Source: Schaedlerella arabinosiphila (GTDB taxonomy: Bacteria; Bacillota; Clostridia; Lachnospirales; Lachnospiraceae). Taken from it: 64,000 nt of DNA. Shown here one piece after another: positions 16,177 through 24,679 of this stretch. The notes beneath the pieces were generated by a model, which did not search any database, was not told the DNA's origin, and saw only the letters and a list, made by a program, of their open reading frames with translations. The stretch spans positions 5,387,302 to 5,451,301 of the forward strand of contig NZ_RHJS01000002.1 in the NCBI RefSeq assembly GCF_003885045.1, read 5' to 3'. How positions within the stretch are numbered: the first letter of the stretch is position 1; the number at the start of each line of letters is the position of its first letter. The position numbers and the translations under genes are program-made.

Positions 16177-19100
16177 ATGGGAAAAAACCGAAGCTATTTA
16201 TCAGAAAGAAGATATCAAAATAGCATAGAGCGAAAATATGATGATAAAAAATTGAAATATTGGGAGCAGGTATTTGGTAAAGATACGTTTTCTCGTTTAC
16301 TTGAAAATGATGAGAAATTCCGCTGTTATCTGAATGCAGACAAATATGAGGTGGAAGAAGACATCGCAGAGGAGCTTCCGGTATTTCTCAGGAATAACTC
16401 AGCAGTGAAGCATGGCAGAGCAAAATGGACGGAAGGCGGAGCAGAAAGAGCGCTTTTTTTCGCTGAGTTTTATGACCAGATTCTGGAGTACGGGATTGAT
16501 AAACTCAAGAAATCGCTGAAAAAGAGGGGAATAGAAGGAAATGATTCGCTGGAGCATGATTTCGGTATCCATTTAGTTTTCCAGCTGCAGAATATCTGCC
16601 TGCGTACACTGATCTCGGAAATGCATTCTTATAAACAAAAAGGCTTGCTGCTCGGCAAGAATGAAAAAGAAGAGTATAACTATTTTTGCAGTCAGATTGC
16701 AGGGAATGTTTCTTTTGGAGAAAGTTTGTTTGCACGCTTTCCGGTTTTATGCCGCTGTGTGGAGGAAAAGGTGGGATTCCTGGCCTCCTATTATGCGGAA
16801 GTATTGGCGTATTTCGAAAAGGACAGGGAAGTACTGCGGGAGATGTGCGGCAAAGCAGCCGAACAATATGAAGCTTTTAAAATATCAAAAATATCCGGTG
16901 ATTTTTCGGATCTGCATCAAAAAGGGAAACAGGTATTAAAGATTCAGCTTGAGGATGGAATGGAACTTTTCTATAAGCCACGTTCGATGGAAAATGAAAA
17001 AAGCTACCAAAAGCTGCTGGATTGGATCAGCATGCGTACAGGCACAATGCAGCGCTCGTATCCATTTCTGTCCTTCCCGGACCATAGCTGGAGTTCGGCT
17101 GTGGAGTATAAATCCTGCAGGACCGAAGAGCAGTTAAAGCAATATTATATCCGGCTGGGAGAGCAGCTTTTTCTGGCGTATCTTTTGGGAACAAAGGATC
17201 TGCATTATGAAAATATTGTTGCGTCAGGGGAGTATCCTATGATGATCGACCTGGAAAATCTGGTGAATATCCAGCACAACCGAAAGAGAACGACAGCAAA
17301 TGATGAGGTGTATTATCAGTTATCGCAATCGGTGCTTTTTATGGGGATACTTCCCTTCTATTTTCGAAGCCTGGAATGGCAGGGGGTAGATACCAGTGCG
17401 GTAAGCGGGAGGGGAGGGCAGGTGTATCCATTCAGGATTCCATCGGTCATGGAAGCTGGAACATCGGAGATGTATATCAGCTATAAAAATCCAGTTTCTG
17501 AGGATGCCCGGAACAGAGCTATGCTGAACGGCGAATTTTGTCCGCCCTATTTGTACGAAAAAGAATTGGTCCATGGATTTTCTATGGCATATGAGACCGT
17601 TATGAAAGAAAAACAGGCTTTCTCCAAAGAACTTCGGAAATTGCAGAAGATTATAAGCCGCTTTCTGACTGCAGATACACAACGCTACAGTATGGTACTC
17701 TCCAGTTCCTACCACCCGGAACTGCTTTTGGACGGAGCAGACAGGGAACTTTTCATGTATACCATGTGGAAAGGGCGTAAACCGTGTGAAGAACCGATGA
17801 TAAAAAGTGAAGTAGAATGTCTGCTGGATGGGGATATCCCATATTTTTATTATGCATTAGACAGCACGGCGCTGTGTACAGTCCAGGGGGAAACGATAGA
17901 GCGTTATTTTTCCGAACCGGCAATAGATATCCTGTTCCGCCGGCTTGCGCTGCTGGATCGGAAGGATCTGGAAAAACAATGCACCTATATCCAGATGTCG
18001 CTTGCATTGATGCCGGGCAGGAAGGAGGGATATAAAAACCTCGTTTATCCGGTCCGTACATGGCGTCTGCGCCATCGTAAAAGACTGGATATCAAATTGT
18101 GGATTCAGCGCTTCACGGACAGGGTTCTGCAGTATGCGGTATGGAATGAGGCACATACGGAAGTGGGCTGGGCGGTCATGCAGATAGATCCGTATGGCAG
18201 CCCGGCATGGAATATGAAAGGGATGGATATGTATCTGTATTGCGGCCTTTCGGGGATGCTGCTATTATTTTACCAATTGGATTCTGCGGAAGCGCCTGAA
18301 GAAAAAAGTGAAGAAATCCATAGTATTTTCCAGGCGCTGAAACGCCAGATGTTTCATTATACCGATGCAGGATGTGTTTCTCAGGCGAATCTGCAGTCAA
18401 AAAATACAGGGGCTTACGAAGGTGAGAGCTCCATCCTGTATGTATACCTGGCGCTATACAGTATGAGCGGAGAAAACAGTTATCTGGATTATGCCGTAAA
18501 GCATGCGGGAATCGTATGCGGACTCCTGGATGAAGATGTCAAATATGACCTGCTGTATGGAAATGCAGGCGAGGCTCAGGTGCTGCTGTATATGTTTGAG
18601 CTGACAAAAGATGATACATATCTGCGCATGGCAGAGCGGGCAGTCACAATACTGGCAGGAGCGGCACAGAAACAGGATGCAGGGATTGGATGGATCACAG
18701 ACAGGAATATGCCGCCGTTGGGCGGAATGGCTCATGGAAATGCAGGGATTCTGATGCCGGTGATGCAGTTGTGGAAGCTGACCGGAAAAAGTGAATATGA
18801 AAGACTTGCGGAGGAGATCTGGCAATATGAAAATTCCCTGTACGATTCGGAATTGAAAAATTGGACAGATATACGGGGAATAGACGCGGCTTCTGTTCCG
18901 GGAGAGGTGGGGACAGTAGCATGGTGCCATGGAGCGGCGGGGATTTTGCTGTCCAGGTTGTTTTGCTGCAGCTTATTAAGCGAAGTCCGGCCATTTTGCA
19001 GGGATATGGGAGATGGGGAGGAGATGGCAGAGAAGTGGCAGAAGCGGTTACGGAAGGAGATAAAGAACGCTTATCAAACATCAGTCCAATATTGGGCAAG

Positions 19101-19410
19101 GGAGAGCTGGAGCCTGTGCCATGGGATCTGCGGTAATCTGTGGATTTTGGAATGGATGGAACTGCAAGAGCCGGAGAACTTCGGAATCAGGAAAGAAGAT
19201 ATCATGCAGGGAGAAGGAATCCTTTATGGAGACGAAATAAGATTGCTTCCGCAGGAATTGGTAAATCCAGGGGTGATGAATGGGTATGGGGGGATATTAT
19301 ATTTTCTTTTACATCAAGATATGATGGGAAAATCGGGTGTCAACAGGAAAAATAAAAAAATGGAGGACAGGAAACACAGCATTCATGTCCAGATGCTTGT
19401 TTTGAGATAA
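16177..19410 (+). CDS. lanM: Class II lanthipeptide synthetase LanM
   Basis: 1077 residues from ATG 16177, chosen because AAGGAG lies 7 bases before it; an in-frame ATG at 16150 has no such site. The N-terminal dehydratase (DUF4135, kinase-like) has Lys267 in YKPRSMENEK, the TKDLHYENI motif (Asp341, His343, Asn346) and MIDLE (Asp358, Glu360), used to phosphorylate and eliminate Ser/Thr of the precursor. The C-terminal LanC-like cyclase, from about residue 720, has GGMAHGNAG, AWCHGAAG (Cys917) and SLCHGICGN (Cys981, His982), the zinc site activating Cys thiols. Usual LanM length is 900-1100, so the enzyme appears intact. It should make Dhb/Dha and (methyl)lanthionine rings in the peptide encoded at 15902. 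Confidence 0.95.
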   Translation: MGKNRSYLSERRYQNSIERKYDDKKLKYWEQVFGKDTFSRLLENDEKFRCYLNADKYEVEEDIAEELPVFLRNNSAVKHGRAKWTEGGAERALFFAEFYDQILEYGIDKLKKSLKKRGIEGNDSLEHDFGIHLVFQLQNICLRTLISEMHSYKQKGLLLGKNEKEEYNYFCSQIAGNVSFGESLFARFPVLCRCVEEKVGFLASYYAEVLAYFEKDREVLREMCGKAAEQYEAFKISKISGDFSDLHQKGKQVLKIQLEDGMELFYKPRSMENEKSYQKLLDWISMRTGTMQRSYPFLSFPDHSWSSAVEYKSCRTEEQLKQYYIRLGEQLFLAYLLGTKDLHYENIVASGEYPMMIDLENLVNIQHNRKRTTANDEVYYQLSQSVLFMGILPFYFRSLEWQGVDTSAVSGRGGQVYPFRIPSVMEAGTSEMYISYKNPVSEDARNRAMLNGEFCPPYLYEKELVHGFSMAYETVMKEKQAFSKELRKLQKIISRFLTADTQRYSMVLSSSYHPELLLDGADRELFMYTMWKGRKPCEEPMIKSEVECLLDGDIPYFYYALDSTALCTVQGETIERYFSEPAIDILFRRLALLDRKDLEKQCTYIQMSLALMPGRKEGYKNLVYPVRTWRLRHRKRLDIKLWIQRFTDRVLQYAVWNEAHTEVGWAVMQIDPYGSPAWNMKGMDMYLYCGLSGMLLLFYQLDSAEAPEEKSEEIHSIFQALKRQMFHYTDAGCVSQANLQSKNTGAYEGESSILYVYLALYSMSGENSYLDYAVKHAGIVCGLLDEDVKYDLLYGNAGEAQVLLYMFELTKDDTYLRMAERAVTILAGAAQKQDAGIGWITDRNMPPLGGMAHGNAGILMPVMQLWKLTGKSEYERLAEEIWQYENSLYDSELKNWTDIRGIDAASVPGEVGTVAWCHGAAGILLSRLFCCSLLSEVRPFCRDMGDGEEMAEKWQKRLRKEIKNAYQTSVQYWARESWSLCHGICGNLWILEWMELQEPENFGIRKEDIMQGEGILYGDEIRLLPQELVNPGVMNGYGGILYFLLHQDMMGKSGVNRKNKKMEDRKHSIHVQMLVLR

Positions 19411-19463
19411 ACATAGAAATATAATAAGTGTAATATTAAGAAAGAAGGAGAGGGGTGATGTGA

Positions 19464-19526
19464 ATGGGTTATGCTATAGAAAATCCAGATAAGGCAATTA
19501 AAGCGGCTGACTTAGGTTTTCCATGA
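19464..19526 (+). CDS. Very short ORF after lanM
   Basis: Twenty codons (MGYAIENPDKAIKAADLGFP) after a strong AGGAGAGGGG site, ending TGA at 19524-19526. It is in the same frame as the next secreted-protein gene, so it may be the start of an older longer gene or a translation-coupling leader. It has no Cys, so it is not a lantibiotic precursor. Whether it is made is uncertain. Confidence 0.3.
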   Translation: MGYAIENPDKAIKAADLGFP

Positions 19527-19556
19527 GGAAGAGGTGAAGAGGACAAATATGTATCA

Positions 19557-19944
19557 ATGGAAATGAAAGATGTATGGAGGTATTTACGTATAAAAAGATT
19601 GAACAGAGTATTCACTGTATTATTAGCGGCAGCGATGCTGCTAGGGATGTCTGTAACGTCATCTGCATCGAAGAATCCTGATATGGAGAATCACAGTCTA
19701 TACTCAGAGGGCCGGCCAGACTCTTGTATTCTTCGAAGTAGTAGTAAACCTGATAGCGTCAGCTACTATAGAAGTGGGTTTGATTGTAAAGTGCGGAGTG
19801 GATGATAACATATACGAGACAGGTATCAAGATTGGAGACAACGAACTTGAGCATATAAATATAGTAGGATATCCTTTTCATAGCGAATGGAATTATATTA
19901 TTGCTTCATACGGAGAAAATGTTGTATTTATTTACAGTTTTTAA
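19557..19944 (+). pseudogene. Frameshifted small secreted protein
   Basis: The first frame (from ATG 19557 or 19563) gives a basic start and a signal peptide (RVFTVLLAAAMLLGMSVTSSA) with a plausible AxA-type cleavage. It then runs to about residue 50 before turning into unlikely sequence and stopping at 19803-19805. The +1 frame, open from 19657, continues with a well-formed protein segment (AGQTLVFFEVVVNLIASATI, then VGLIVKCGVDD and WNYIIASYGENVVFIYSF) to TAA at 19942. The switch lies between 19657 and about 19715. The simplest reading is a frameshift mutation; a sequencing error or programmed shift is not excluded. The 'QT.V...' block recalls QTFVVAATIGLG in the next gene, so both may be members of one secreted family. 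No known function. Confidence 0.55.
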
Positions 19945-19960
19945 AATTGCATAATTTATA

Positions 19961-19987
19961 TTGACATACTTAATAAATATGTATACT
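19961..19987 (+). promoter_or_regulatory. Promoter of the secreted-protein gene
   Basis: TTGACA (19961-19966) and TATACT (19982-19987) with a short 15-base spacer, about 60 bases before the ATG at 20049. This suggests separate transcription from lanM. Confidence 0.55.
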
Positions 19988-20048
19988 TGACTTAAGGTAC
20001 TATAGTCCAATCAAAAAAAGTAAATATAAACTAAAGGAGGAAAAATTT

Positions 20049-20687
20049 ATGAGTAAGCGTATCGAAAAAATTTTAGTAATTGTATCCGTTTTTTCACTTG
20101 TATTTGGTTTTAGTGCATTCCCCTCCAATGCAGAATCTACTTCCGAATATATTTCACTAAAAACATTTGAAAAAGCAATGAATGAAATATATACGGAGTA
20201 TGGTTCAAGCTTTAAAGTAGTTGATGATAATGGTGTAGAATATATCCCAAAAGAGTATGCTAATGAAATGTATCAAAAAGCAGAAATGGGACTAAAAAAA
20301 GACCGAGTAATAACCCCAACTCCCGTAAATACTACTTTAAGAAGGGTTATGCCTGTTAACTACTACAACTGCCAGACTTTTGTTGTTGCTGCAACAATAG
20401 GATTAGGACGTGCTTCTTTTGCTCATGAATGTCGGGGAACTGTAAATGCGCAATATAACACATTTATGAGTCTTACTTATTCAGGCGTCTATCAAAGTGG
20501 TTTTGCGGTAGATTTTGAGTCTTATAATATTTCTAATCTCCAACATAGATATATAAATGGTAATACAAATTATCACGTATCTTTTAATATTGATGTTACA
20601 TTCTCATATACTGATCCTTTGGGTATCAAATATAGTGAAACTGTAAGAAATTATGTTTCAAGTTATTTTCCTGCATCTGCATATTGA
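20049..20687 (+). CDS. Secreted hypothetical protein in the lantibiotic cluster
   Basis: 212 residues with a signal peptide (residues 1-30, cleavage after PSNA) and an exported, mixed-strand domain (CQTFVVAATIGLGRASFAHE, later YHVSFNIDVTFSYTD). It has two Cys (in NCQ and HEC). AAAGGAGG precedes the ATG. AT-rich. No domain is recognised. Its place between lanM and the immunity transporter, with its own promoter, suggests an accessory, immunity-like or adhesion role, but nothing in the sequence proves one. The frameshifted gene before it may be a relative. Confidence 0.7.
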   Translation: MSKRIEKILVIVSVFSLVFGFSAFPSNAESTSEYISLKTFEKAMNEIYTEYGSSFKVVDDNGVEYIPKEYANEMYQKAEMGLKKDRVITPTPVNTTLRRVMPVNYYNCQTFVVAATIGLGRASFAHECRGTVNAQYNTFMSLTYSGVYQSGFAVDFESYNISNLQHRYINGNTNYHVSFNIDVTFSYTDPLGIKYSETVRNYVSSYFPASAY

Positions 20688-20722
20688 TTTTTATAAATAT
20701 ATTTGTCTTAAAAACATAATTT

Positions 20723-20766
20723 GGGGGCGCGCATCGGATGGATGTGCGCTCCTCTGTTTTCTTTTT
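20723..20766 (+). terminator. Terminator after the secreted-protein gene
   Basis: A GC-rich stem (GGGCGCGCATC pairing with GATGTGCGCTCC, some G-U pairs) with loop GGATG is followed by a T-rich tail (CTGTTTTCTTTTT). It lies 35 bases after the stop. Confidence 0.7.
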
Positions 20767-20784
20767 GAATCCGGCTTCATTTGG

Positions 20785-20866
20785 ATCTGGAAAAGATAGC
20801 AGGGGAGTCTTGCATCAGAGTTATTTTTTTGATACGGATTAAAAGCAGGAAACTTATTAGGAGATG
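20785..20866 (+). pseudogene. Internally deleted relic of the GHKL kinase 3' end
   Basis: Bases 20785-20804 are identical to 15385-15404 of the kinase gene. From about 20801 onward the sequence instead follows the end of that gene and the bases past its stop (15825-15890), with scattered changes. In the intact kinase the 10-mer GGGCAGTTTT occurs at both 15402-15411 and 15825-15834. Deletion between such short repeats in a second kinase copy gives exactly this relic. It lies directly upstream of the immunity transporter genes, whose first start codon sits where lanA starts in the intact copy. Confidence 0.65.
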
Positions 20867-20876
20867 GGGGAATAGA

Positions 20877-21635
20877 GTGAAGCGTCTTATAAAAACAGTG
20901 ACTTTTGACCTGCATAAAAGTATGTTTCGTAAAACCTATCTGTTTCAGTGTGTGCTGATCGCATGTGTATGTATGATCAGCCAGGTAGATATTCTGAGAA
21001 ATATGTATATGGGATTTTCCATGCAGGGATATGATCTGATCGGGGTATACAATTTTATCATCCATTATGACAGGTTTAAAATATTACTGTTAGTCATTGT
21101 GGCGTCTGTTTACAGCGGCAGCTTTTGCAGGGAATACCATAGTAACAGCCTGCGGTACATTCTGCAGAGGAGCGGGATAAAGTTTTATGTGCTTTCAAAA
21201 TATATTTCCATCCTCGTTTCAGGGCTGACAGCTTATATAGCGGGACTCATCTGCGCGCTGATGATATGGCGTACAAAAATTCCGTTTGTAGAGCCTGGCA
21301 TGGCATTCTTTGGGACAGACCAGTATTTTTCGTTTGAAAGTCTGACACCACGGGAGCATCCGTTCCTCTGGCTGACAGCTACAGCGGTATTATCAGCATT
21401 GTCCATGCTGCTCCTGTGCTGCGCGGGCTTCTACATATCGTTATACCTGAAGGATATCTTCATTATTATTTGTATGCCTGCCGTATTATATTTTTGTTTC
21501 ACCGGTTTATCTTCTTTATTTCCGGAACTGTTTTTTCTGCCTTCCTATGGAAATAACGTGGCACTGATATCAGGCCACATGTGGTTGAATTATGGATATA
21601 AAGTGTGCGTGAGTATACGGGAAGCATTCGTGTGA
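20877..21635 (+). CDS. ABC-2 type permease of the lantibiotic immunity transporter (LanE/G type)
   Basis: 252 residues starting at GTG 20877 after AGGAGATGGGG. About six membrane helices and a short N-terminal cytoplasmic part (MKRLIKTVTFDLHKSMFRKT). The YSGSFCREYHSNSLRYILQR loop is the typical cytoplasmic motif of ABC-2 bacitracin/lantibiotic-type exporters. Its TGA overlaps the next start (TGATG). With the next permease and ATPase it forms a three-gene exporter of the LanFEG kind, which removes the producer's own lantibiotic from the membrane. That role is inferred from location in the lanAM cluster. Confidence 0.8.
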   Translation: MKRLIKTVTFDLHKSMFRKTYLFQCVLIACVCMISQVDILRNMYMGFSMQGYDLIGVYNFIIHYDRFKILLLVIVASVYSGSFCREYHSNSLRYILQRSGIKFYVLSKYISILVSGLTAYIAGLICALMIWRTKIPFVEPGMAFFGTDQYFSFESLTPREHPFLWLTATAVLSALSMLLLCCAGFYISLYLKDIFIIICMPAVLYFCFTGLSSLFPELFFLPSYGNNVALISGHMWLNYGYKVCVSIREAFV

Positions 21636-22387
21636 TGTGCCGGATGACAGGAGAGAATATCAGTCCATATTTCTTCCCGTTTCTTTTGGGGGATTACATT
21701 GTCGCAACGGGCCTTTCGAAGATACTGATTTTGTTGATCTTCATCATAATCGTATGCAATGTATCCTGCAAACAGGAAGAAATTTACTATTACGCGATCC
21801 GCACAGGATATCGGGCAATGGTATATGGAGATATCCTGTTTATAGGAATCCTGGCCCTGGGATATTGTATGTATGTTTATTTATGCAGTATATTGTGTTT
21901 CCTTCCATATGTGACAATACAAGGCGATTGGGGAAGGATCATAGGGACGCTTGCTTATACAAATGCGGCTGGCCAATATGGATATATGTTTGTCATTCCA
22001 ACCGGAATAATGGAAATGTATTCGGCGCCGAACGGGGTGCTCTTGTCATTCGTACTGCTGTTTGCGGGATGTTTTATGCTGGGGCTGACCGTGTATATGC
22101 TGAACTTGTTTTTTCAATCAAAATATTACGGCATTGGAATATCCTGTTTTCTCATCCTGCTCAGTCCCATCGTCTCATACAGCAGGATTCCAGGATTATA
22201 CTGGTTTTCCCCCATGTCCTGGATCAGCGCGGAAAACCTGTATCCGGTACAGAATACGCAGTATCCCTCTGTATCCTATGCGGCCGGGATGCTTATGGCA
22301 ATCATTTGCTGCATAACGTCAGTGCTTTCCATACATTGCAGGAAATTAGAGATCGGGGGTGTTCAAAATGGATGGACGGCAGATTGA
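21635..22387 (+). CDS. Second permease of the immunity ABC transporter
   Basis: 250 residues from ATG 21635 (MCRMTGENISPYFFPFLLGD), overlapping the stop of the previous gene by one base; a GTG ten codons upstream is possible but lies inside that gene. About six membrane helices. The same two-permease arrangement is seen in LanE/LanG pairs. It overlaps the ATPase gene by 20 bases. Aromatic-rich loops (YWFSPMSWISAENLYPVQN) near the C-terminus fit an outward-facing segment. Role inferred from cluster context. Confidence 0.78.
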   Translation: MCRMTGENISPYFFPFLLGDYIVATGLSKILILLIFIIIVCNVSCKQEEIYYYAIRTGYRAMVYGDILFIGILALGYCMYVYLCSILCFLPYVTIQGDWGRIIGTLAYTNAAGQYGYMFVIPTGIMEMYSAPNGVLLSFVLLFAGCFMLGLTVYMLNLFFQSKYYGIGISCFLILLSPIVSYSRIPGLYWFSPMSWISAENLYPVQNTQYPSVSYAAGMLMAIICCITSVLSIHCRKLEIGGVQNGWTAD

Positions 22388-23012
22388 GGTCGTGGATGTA
22401 TCAAAAACATTTGGAAAGCAGGAGGTGCTGCGTCATGTTTCTTTATCCATGAAATCCGGCAATATATATGGCCTTATTGGGAGAAATGGCTCGGGCAAAA
22501 CTGTGCTGATGAAGTGCATATGCGGGTTGCTGCGGCCAACCTCCGGACAGATTCTGATGGATGGAAGATATTTGGAAGAAGAGGAGCGTTTATTAGAGGA
22601 CTTTGGAATCATCATTGGAAACCCGGGATTTCTGCCCCATTATTCAGGGCGGAAAAATCTGAGAATGCTGGCAATGATCAGAGGAAAGTGCGGTAAGGAA
22701 AAAATTGATCTGGCCATGCACCAGGTAGGATTAGATCCGGAAATGTCCAGGAAAGTATCAGAATATTCGATGGGAATGAAGCAAAGGCTGGGAATTGCGC
22801 AGGCAATCATGGAGGAGAACAGCATCCTGATATTAGACGAACCTATGAATGGGCTGGATAATCAGGGGGTTGAGGATATGAGGAAGCTTTTTCAGAAGCT
22901 GAAGGAAGAAGGCAGGCTGATTCTTTTGGCAAGCCACAGTTCAGAAGATATAGAAGTACTTTGTGATCAAGTATTTGAAATGGATGCAGGAATATTGGGG
23001 GGAAGGGTTTAG
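22368..23012 (+). CDS. ATPase of the immunity ABC transporter (LanF/BcrA type)
   Basis: 214 residues from ATG 22368 (MDGRQIEVVDV), with a GGGGG ribosome site 8 bases upstream. Walker A GRNGSGKTV, signature EYSMGMKQRLGIAQA, Walker B ILILDEPMNGLD, H-loop LASHS. The SMGMKQRLGIA signature is typical of the BcrA/LanF self-protection group. It is on the short side (usual about 230-300), with no C-terminal extension. It overlaps the second permease gene, so the complex is co-translated. Note that this is not a LanT: it has no C39 peptidase domain or fused membrane domain. Confidence 0.88.
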   Translation: MDGRQIEVVDVSKTFGKQEVLRHVSLSMKSGNIYGLIGRNGSGKTVLMKCICGLLRPTSGQILMDGRYLEEEERLLEDFGIIIGNPGFLPHYSGRKNLRMLAMIRGKCGKEKIDLAMHQVGLDPEMSRKVSEYSMGMKQRLGIAQAIMEENSILILDEPMNGLDNQGVEDMRKLFQKLKEEGRLILLASHSSEDIEVLCDQVFEMDAGILGGRV

Positions 23013-23039
23013 AACCTCTGATAAAAGGAGTACAATATT

Positions 23040-24182
23040 ATGAAAAAAGAAAGACGAGAATGGAGACGCCGCATAAAAAAATCTATTTTCACACTATTAT
23101 TCCTTATGGGGATTGCAGGATGCTCGAAGCAGAATCAGGTTGAAAAAAATAAAGTTAAAAAAGGCGAAACAATATCCATATCAGTCTCGGAAGAAATCTC
23201 ACCGGAAATAAAGGTGGACATCGACGGGGAATTTAAAACAGAGGATTTAAAAAAATATACGGTTACTCCTGAACCATTGCCCGTAGAAAAAGACTGGGTA
23301 GAAGGTGTTGCTAAATATTTGCCTTTTCAGGAAAAAACGGCTGTTGAGGATGAATCCTATGGAGAGGAATATAATACGAGGCTCTTTTACCTGAAAGGTC
23401 AGGAGAATCGCTTTTCCGCACAGAAAAGTGGAATCCATGTTTCCATTGATCCTGATTTTTATGAAAATTGTGAATTATATTATCATGGTGAGGGAGTCTA
23501 TCCTTTTTTCAATGATGAAATGGATATATATTATGACAAAAAGGATTTGCCTTTTATGACTTATCAGGAAGCAGAGACATTGAGCAAATCGCTGTTAAAG
23601 CAGGCTGGATTTACTTACAGCCAGGAGAGAAGCGTAGGATATTCACTGAATGAAGATTCATTGGAGTCTTACCGCAGCAGCCATTTAGAAAAATTCGAAT
23701 CTATCAGGAGCTGGTGGGAAGAGAACCAGATTGCGGACTATATTGAGAACTGGAGAGGAACAGGGGGATTTTATGTGTTCTATTATCCGCTGCAGATCGG
23801 TTCGCTGCAGATCGACGAAGGGTCAATGCGTGGTATGACGTACGCGCATGTTGTAATCAACCGCGATGGGATCGTAAGGGCAAATATTCCATGTAACTAT
23901 AAGGTGGTTGAGGAGGCGGATACCGAAGTTGTGCATCCCGATATAGCATTAGAACGTTTATTGCAAATGTATGAAAATACCATTTTGACAGGAAAAATCC
24001 GTATATCTGGAATCGATCTTATTTTTGGTGAAACAGAAATGAAAGTCATAGGAAAAAGTGATCTCGATATATTACAGGTGATTTCTCCGTGCTGGAGGTT
24101 CCTGGTACAAATGGAGGAAAATGGGGAAATGGTAGATGGAGAGGTCTTATATGATGCTGTGACTGGAAAGCAAATCAGATAA
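23040..24182 (+). CDS. Hypothetical lipoprotein next to the immunity transporter
   Basis: 380 residues with a basic N-terminus, a short signal and lipobox GIAGC (Cys28), then a soluble, acidic exported domain with many aromatic residues (for example NCELYYHGEGVYPFFNDEMD). No family is recognised. It follows the immunity ATPase after 27 bases with its own AAAAGGAG site, so it is probably in the same operon. Lantibiotic producers often carry a LanI immunity lipoprotein that binds the peptide at the outer face of the membrane; this protein could fill that place but is longer than most LanI. That is inference only. Confidence 0.7.
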   Translation: MKKERREWRRRIKKSIFTLLFLMGIAGCSKQNQVEKNKVKKGETISISVSEEISPEIKVDIDGEFKTEDLKKYTVTPEPLPVEKDWVEGVAKYLPFQEKTAVEDESYGEEYNTRLFYLKGQENRFSAQKSGIHVSIDPDFYENCELYYHGEGVYPFFNDEMDIYYDKKDLPFMTYQEAETLSKSLLKQAGFTYSQERSVGYSLNEDSLESYRSSHLEKFESIRSWWEENQIADYIENWRGTGGFYVFYYPLQIGSLQIDEGSMRGMTYAHVVINRDGIVRANIPCNYKVVEEADTEVVHPDIALERLLQMYENTILTGKIRISGIDLIFGETEMKVIGKSDLDILQVISPCWRFLVQMEENGEMVDGEVLYDAVTGKQIR

Positions 24183-24227
24183 AGGGAGGAGAAAATCAAT
24201 GAGAAGAAAAATGGAGGAAAATGTGTA

Positions 24228-24644
24228 ATGACATTAGAGTTTTTCAATATCAAAAAAAGCTATAAAAATATTATGGCTGTGGAAGATATCAATTTACAAT
24301 TCAAAGAAGGAATATATGGATTATTAGGAGAAAACGGAGCTGGAAAAACCACTTTGCTGAATATGATGGCTATTGCAGTAATATTTTCATTCATGCTAAT
24401 AATGGGCACAGGAATTTTTGGACAACTTTTTGATAATGATATTTCAGGAAAAATAATAGATTTTTTTCCTGATAAGTTGTTCGGAGGAAATATTTTACTG
24501 AACCAGTATAATATATTGGAAGTATTGGATTGTAATATTGATTTTATTGCAATGTTATTATTTATTTATTTGATACTTACGGTATTGCTCTTATTAATGA
24601 CATATAGAAAAAATCTTAATGTAAAGGAAATAAAGGTGCTCTGA
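24228..24644 (+). pseudogene. Deletion-fused ABC ATPase start and permease end
   Basis: 138 codons. Residues 1-48 are a clear ABC ATPase N-terminus (LEFFNIKKSYKNIMAVEDIN, then LLGENGAGKTTLLNMMA). At the Walker A helix the sequence passes without a break into permease-like sequence with membrane helices (IAVIFSFMLIMGTGIFGQLF and MLLFIYLILTVLLLL). The rest of the ATPase (Q-loop, signature, Walker B) and most of a permease are missing. An in-frame deletion joining two adjacent transporter genes explains it. It is unlikely to work as an ATPase. Confidence 0.7.
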
Positions 24645-24649
24645 TTCCG

Positions 24650-24676
24650 AAAGGGGCAATACAGCCCCTTTTTTAG
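24650..24676. terminator. Terminator closing the lantibiotic region
   Basis: AAAGGGGC (24650-24657), a 6-base loop and GCCCCTTT (24664-24671) followed by TTT. It serves the + strand operon and lies just after the - strand stop of the neighbouring gene. Confidence 0.75.
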
Positions 24677-24679
24677 AGT

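Noticed and set aside
19464..19526. Second lantibiotic precursor
   Set aside because: The 20-residue peptide has no Cys, Ser or Thr to form rings.
22368..23012. LanT exporter for the lantibiotic
   Set aside because: The protein is a bare 214-residue ATPase without membrane helices or a C39 peptidase domain; with two small permeases it fits the immunity (LanFEG) type.
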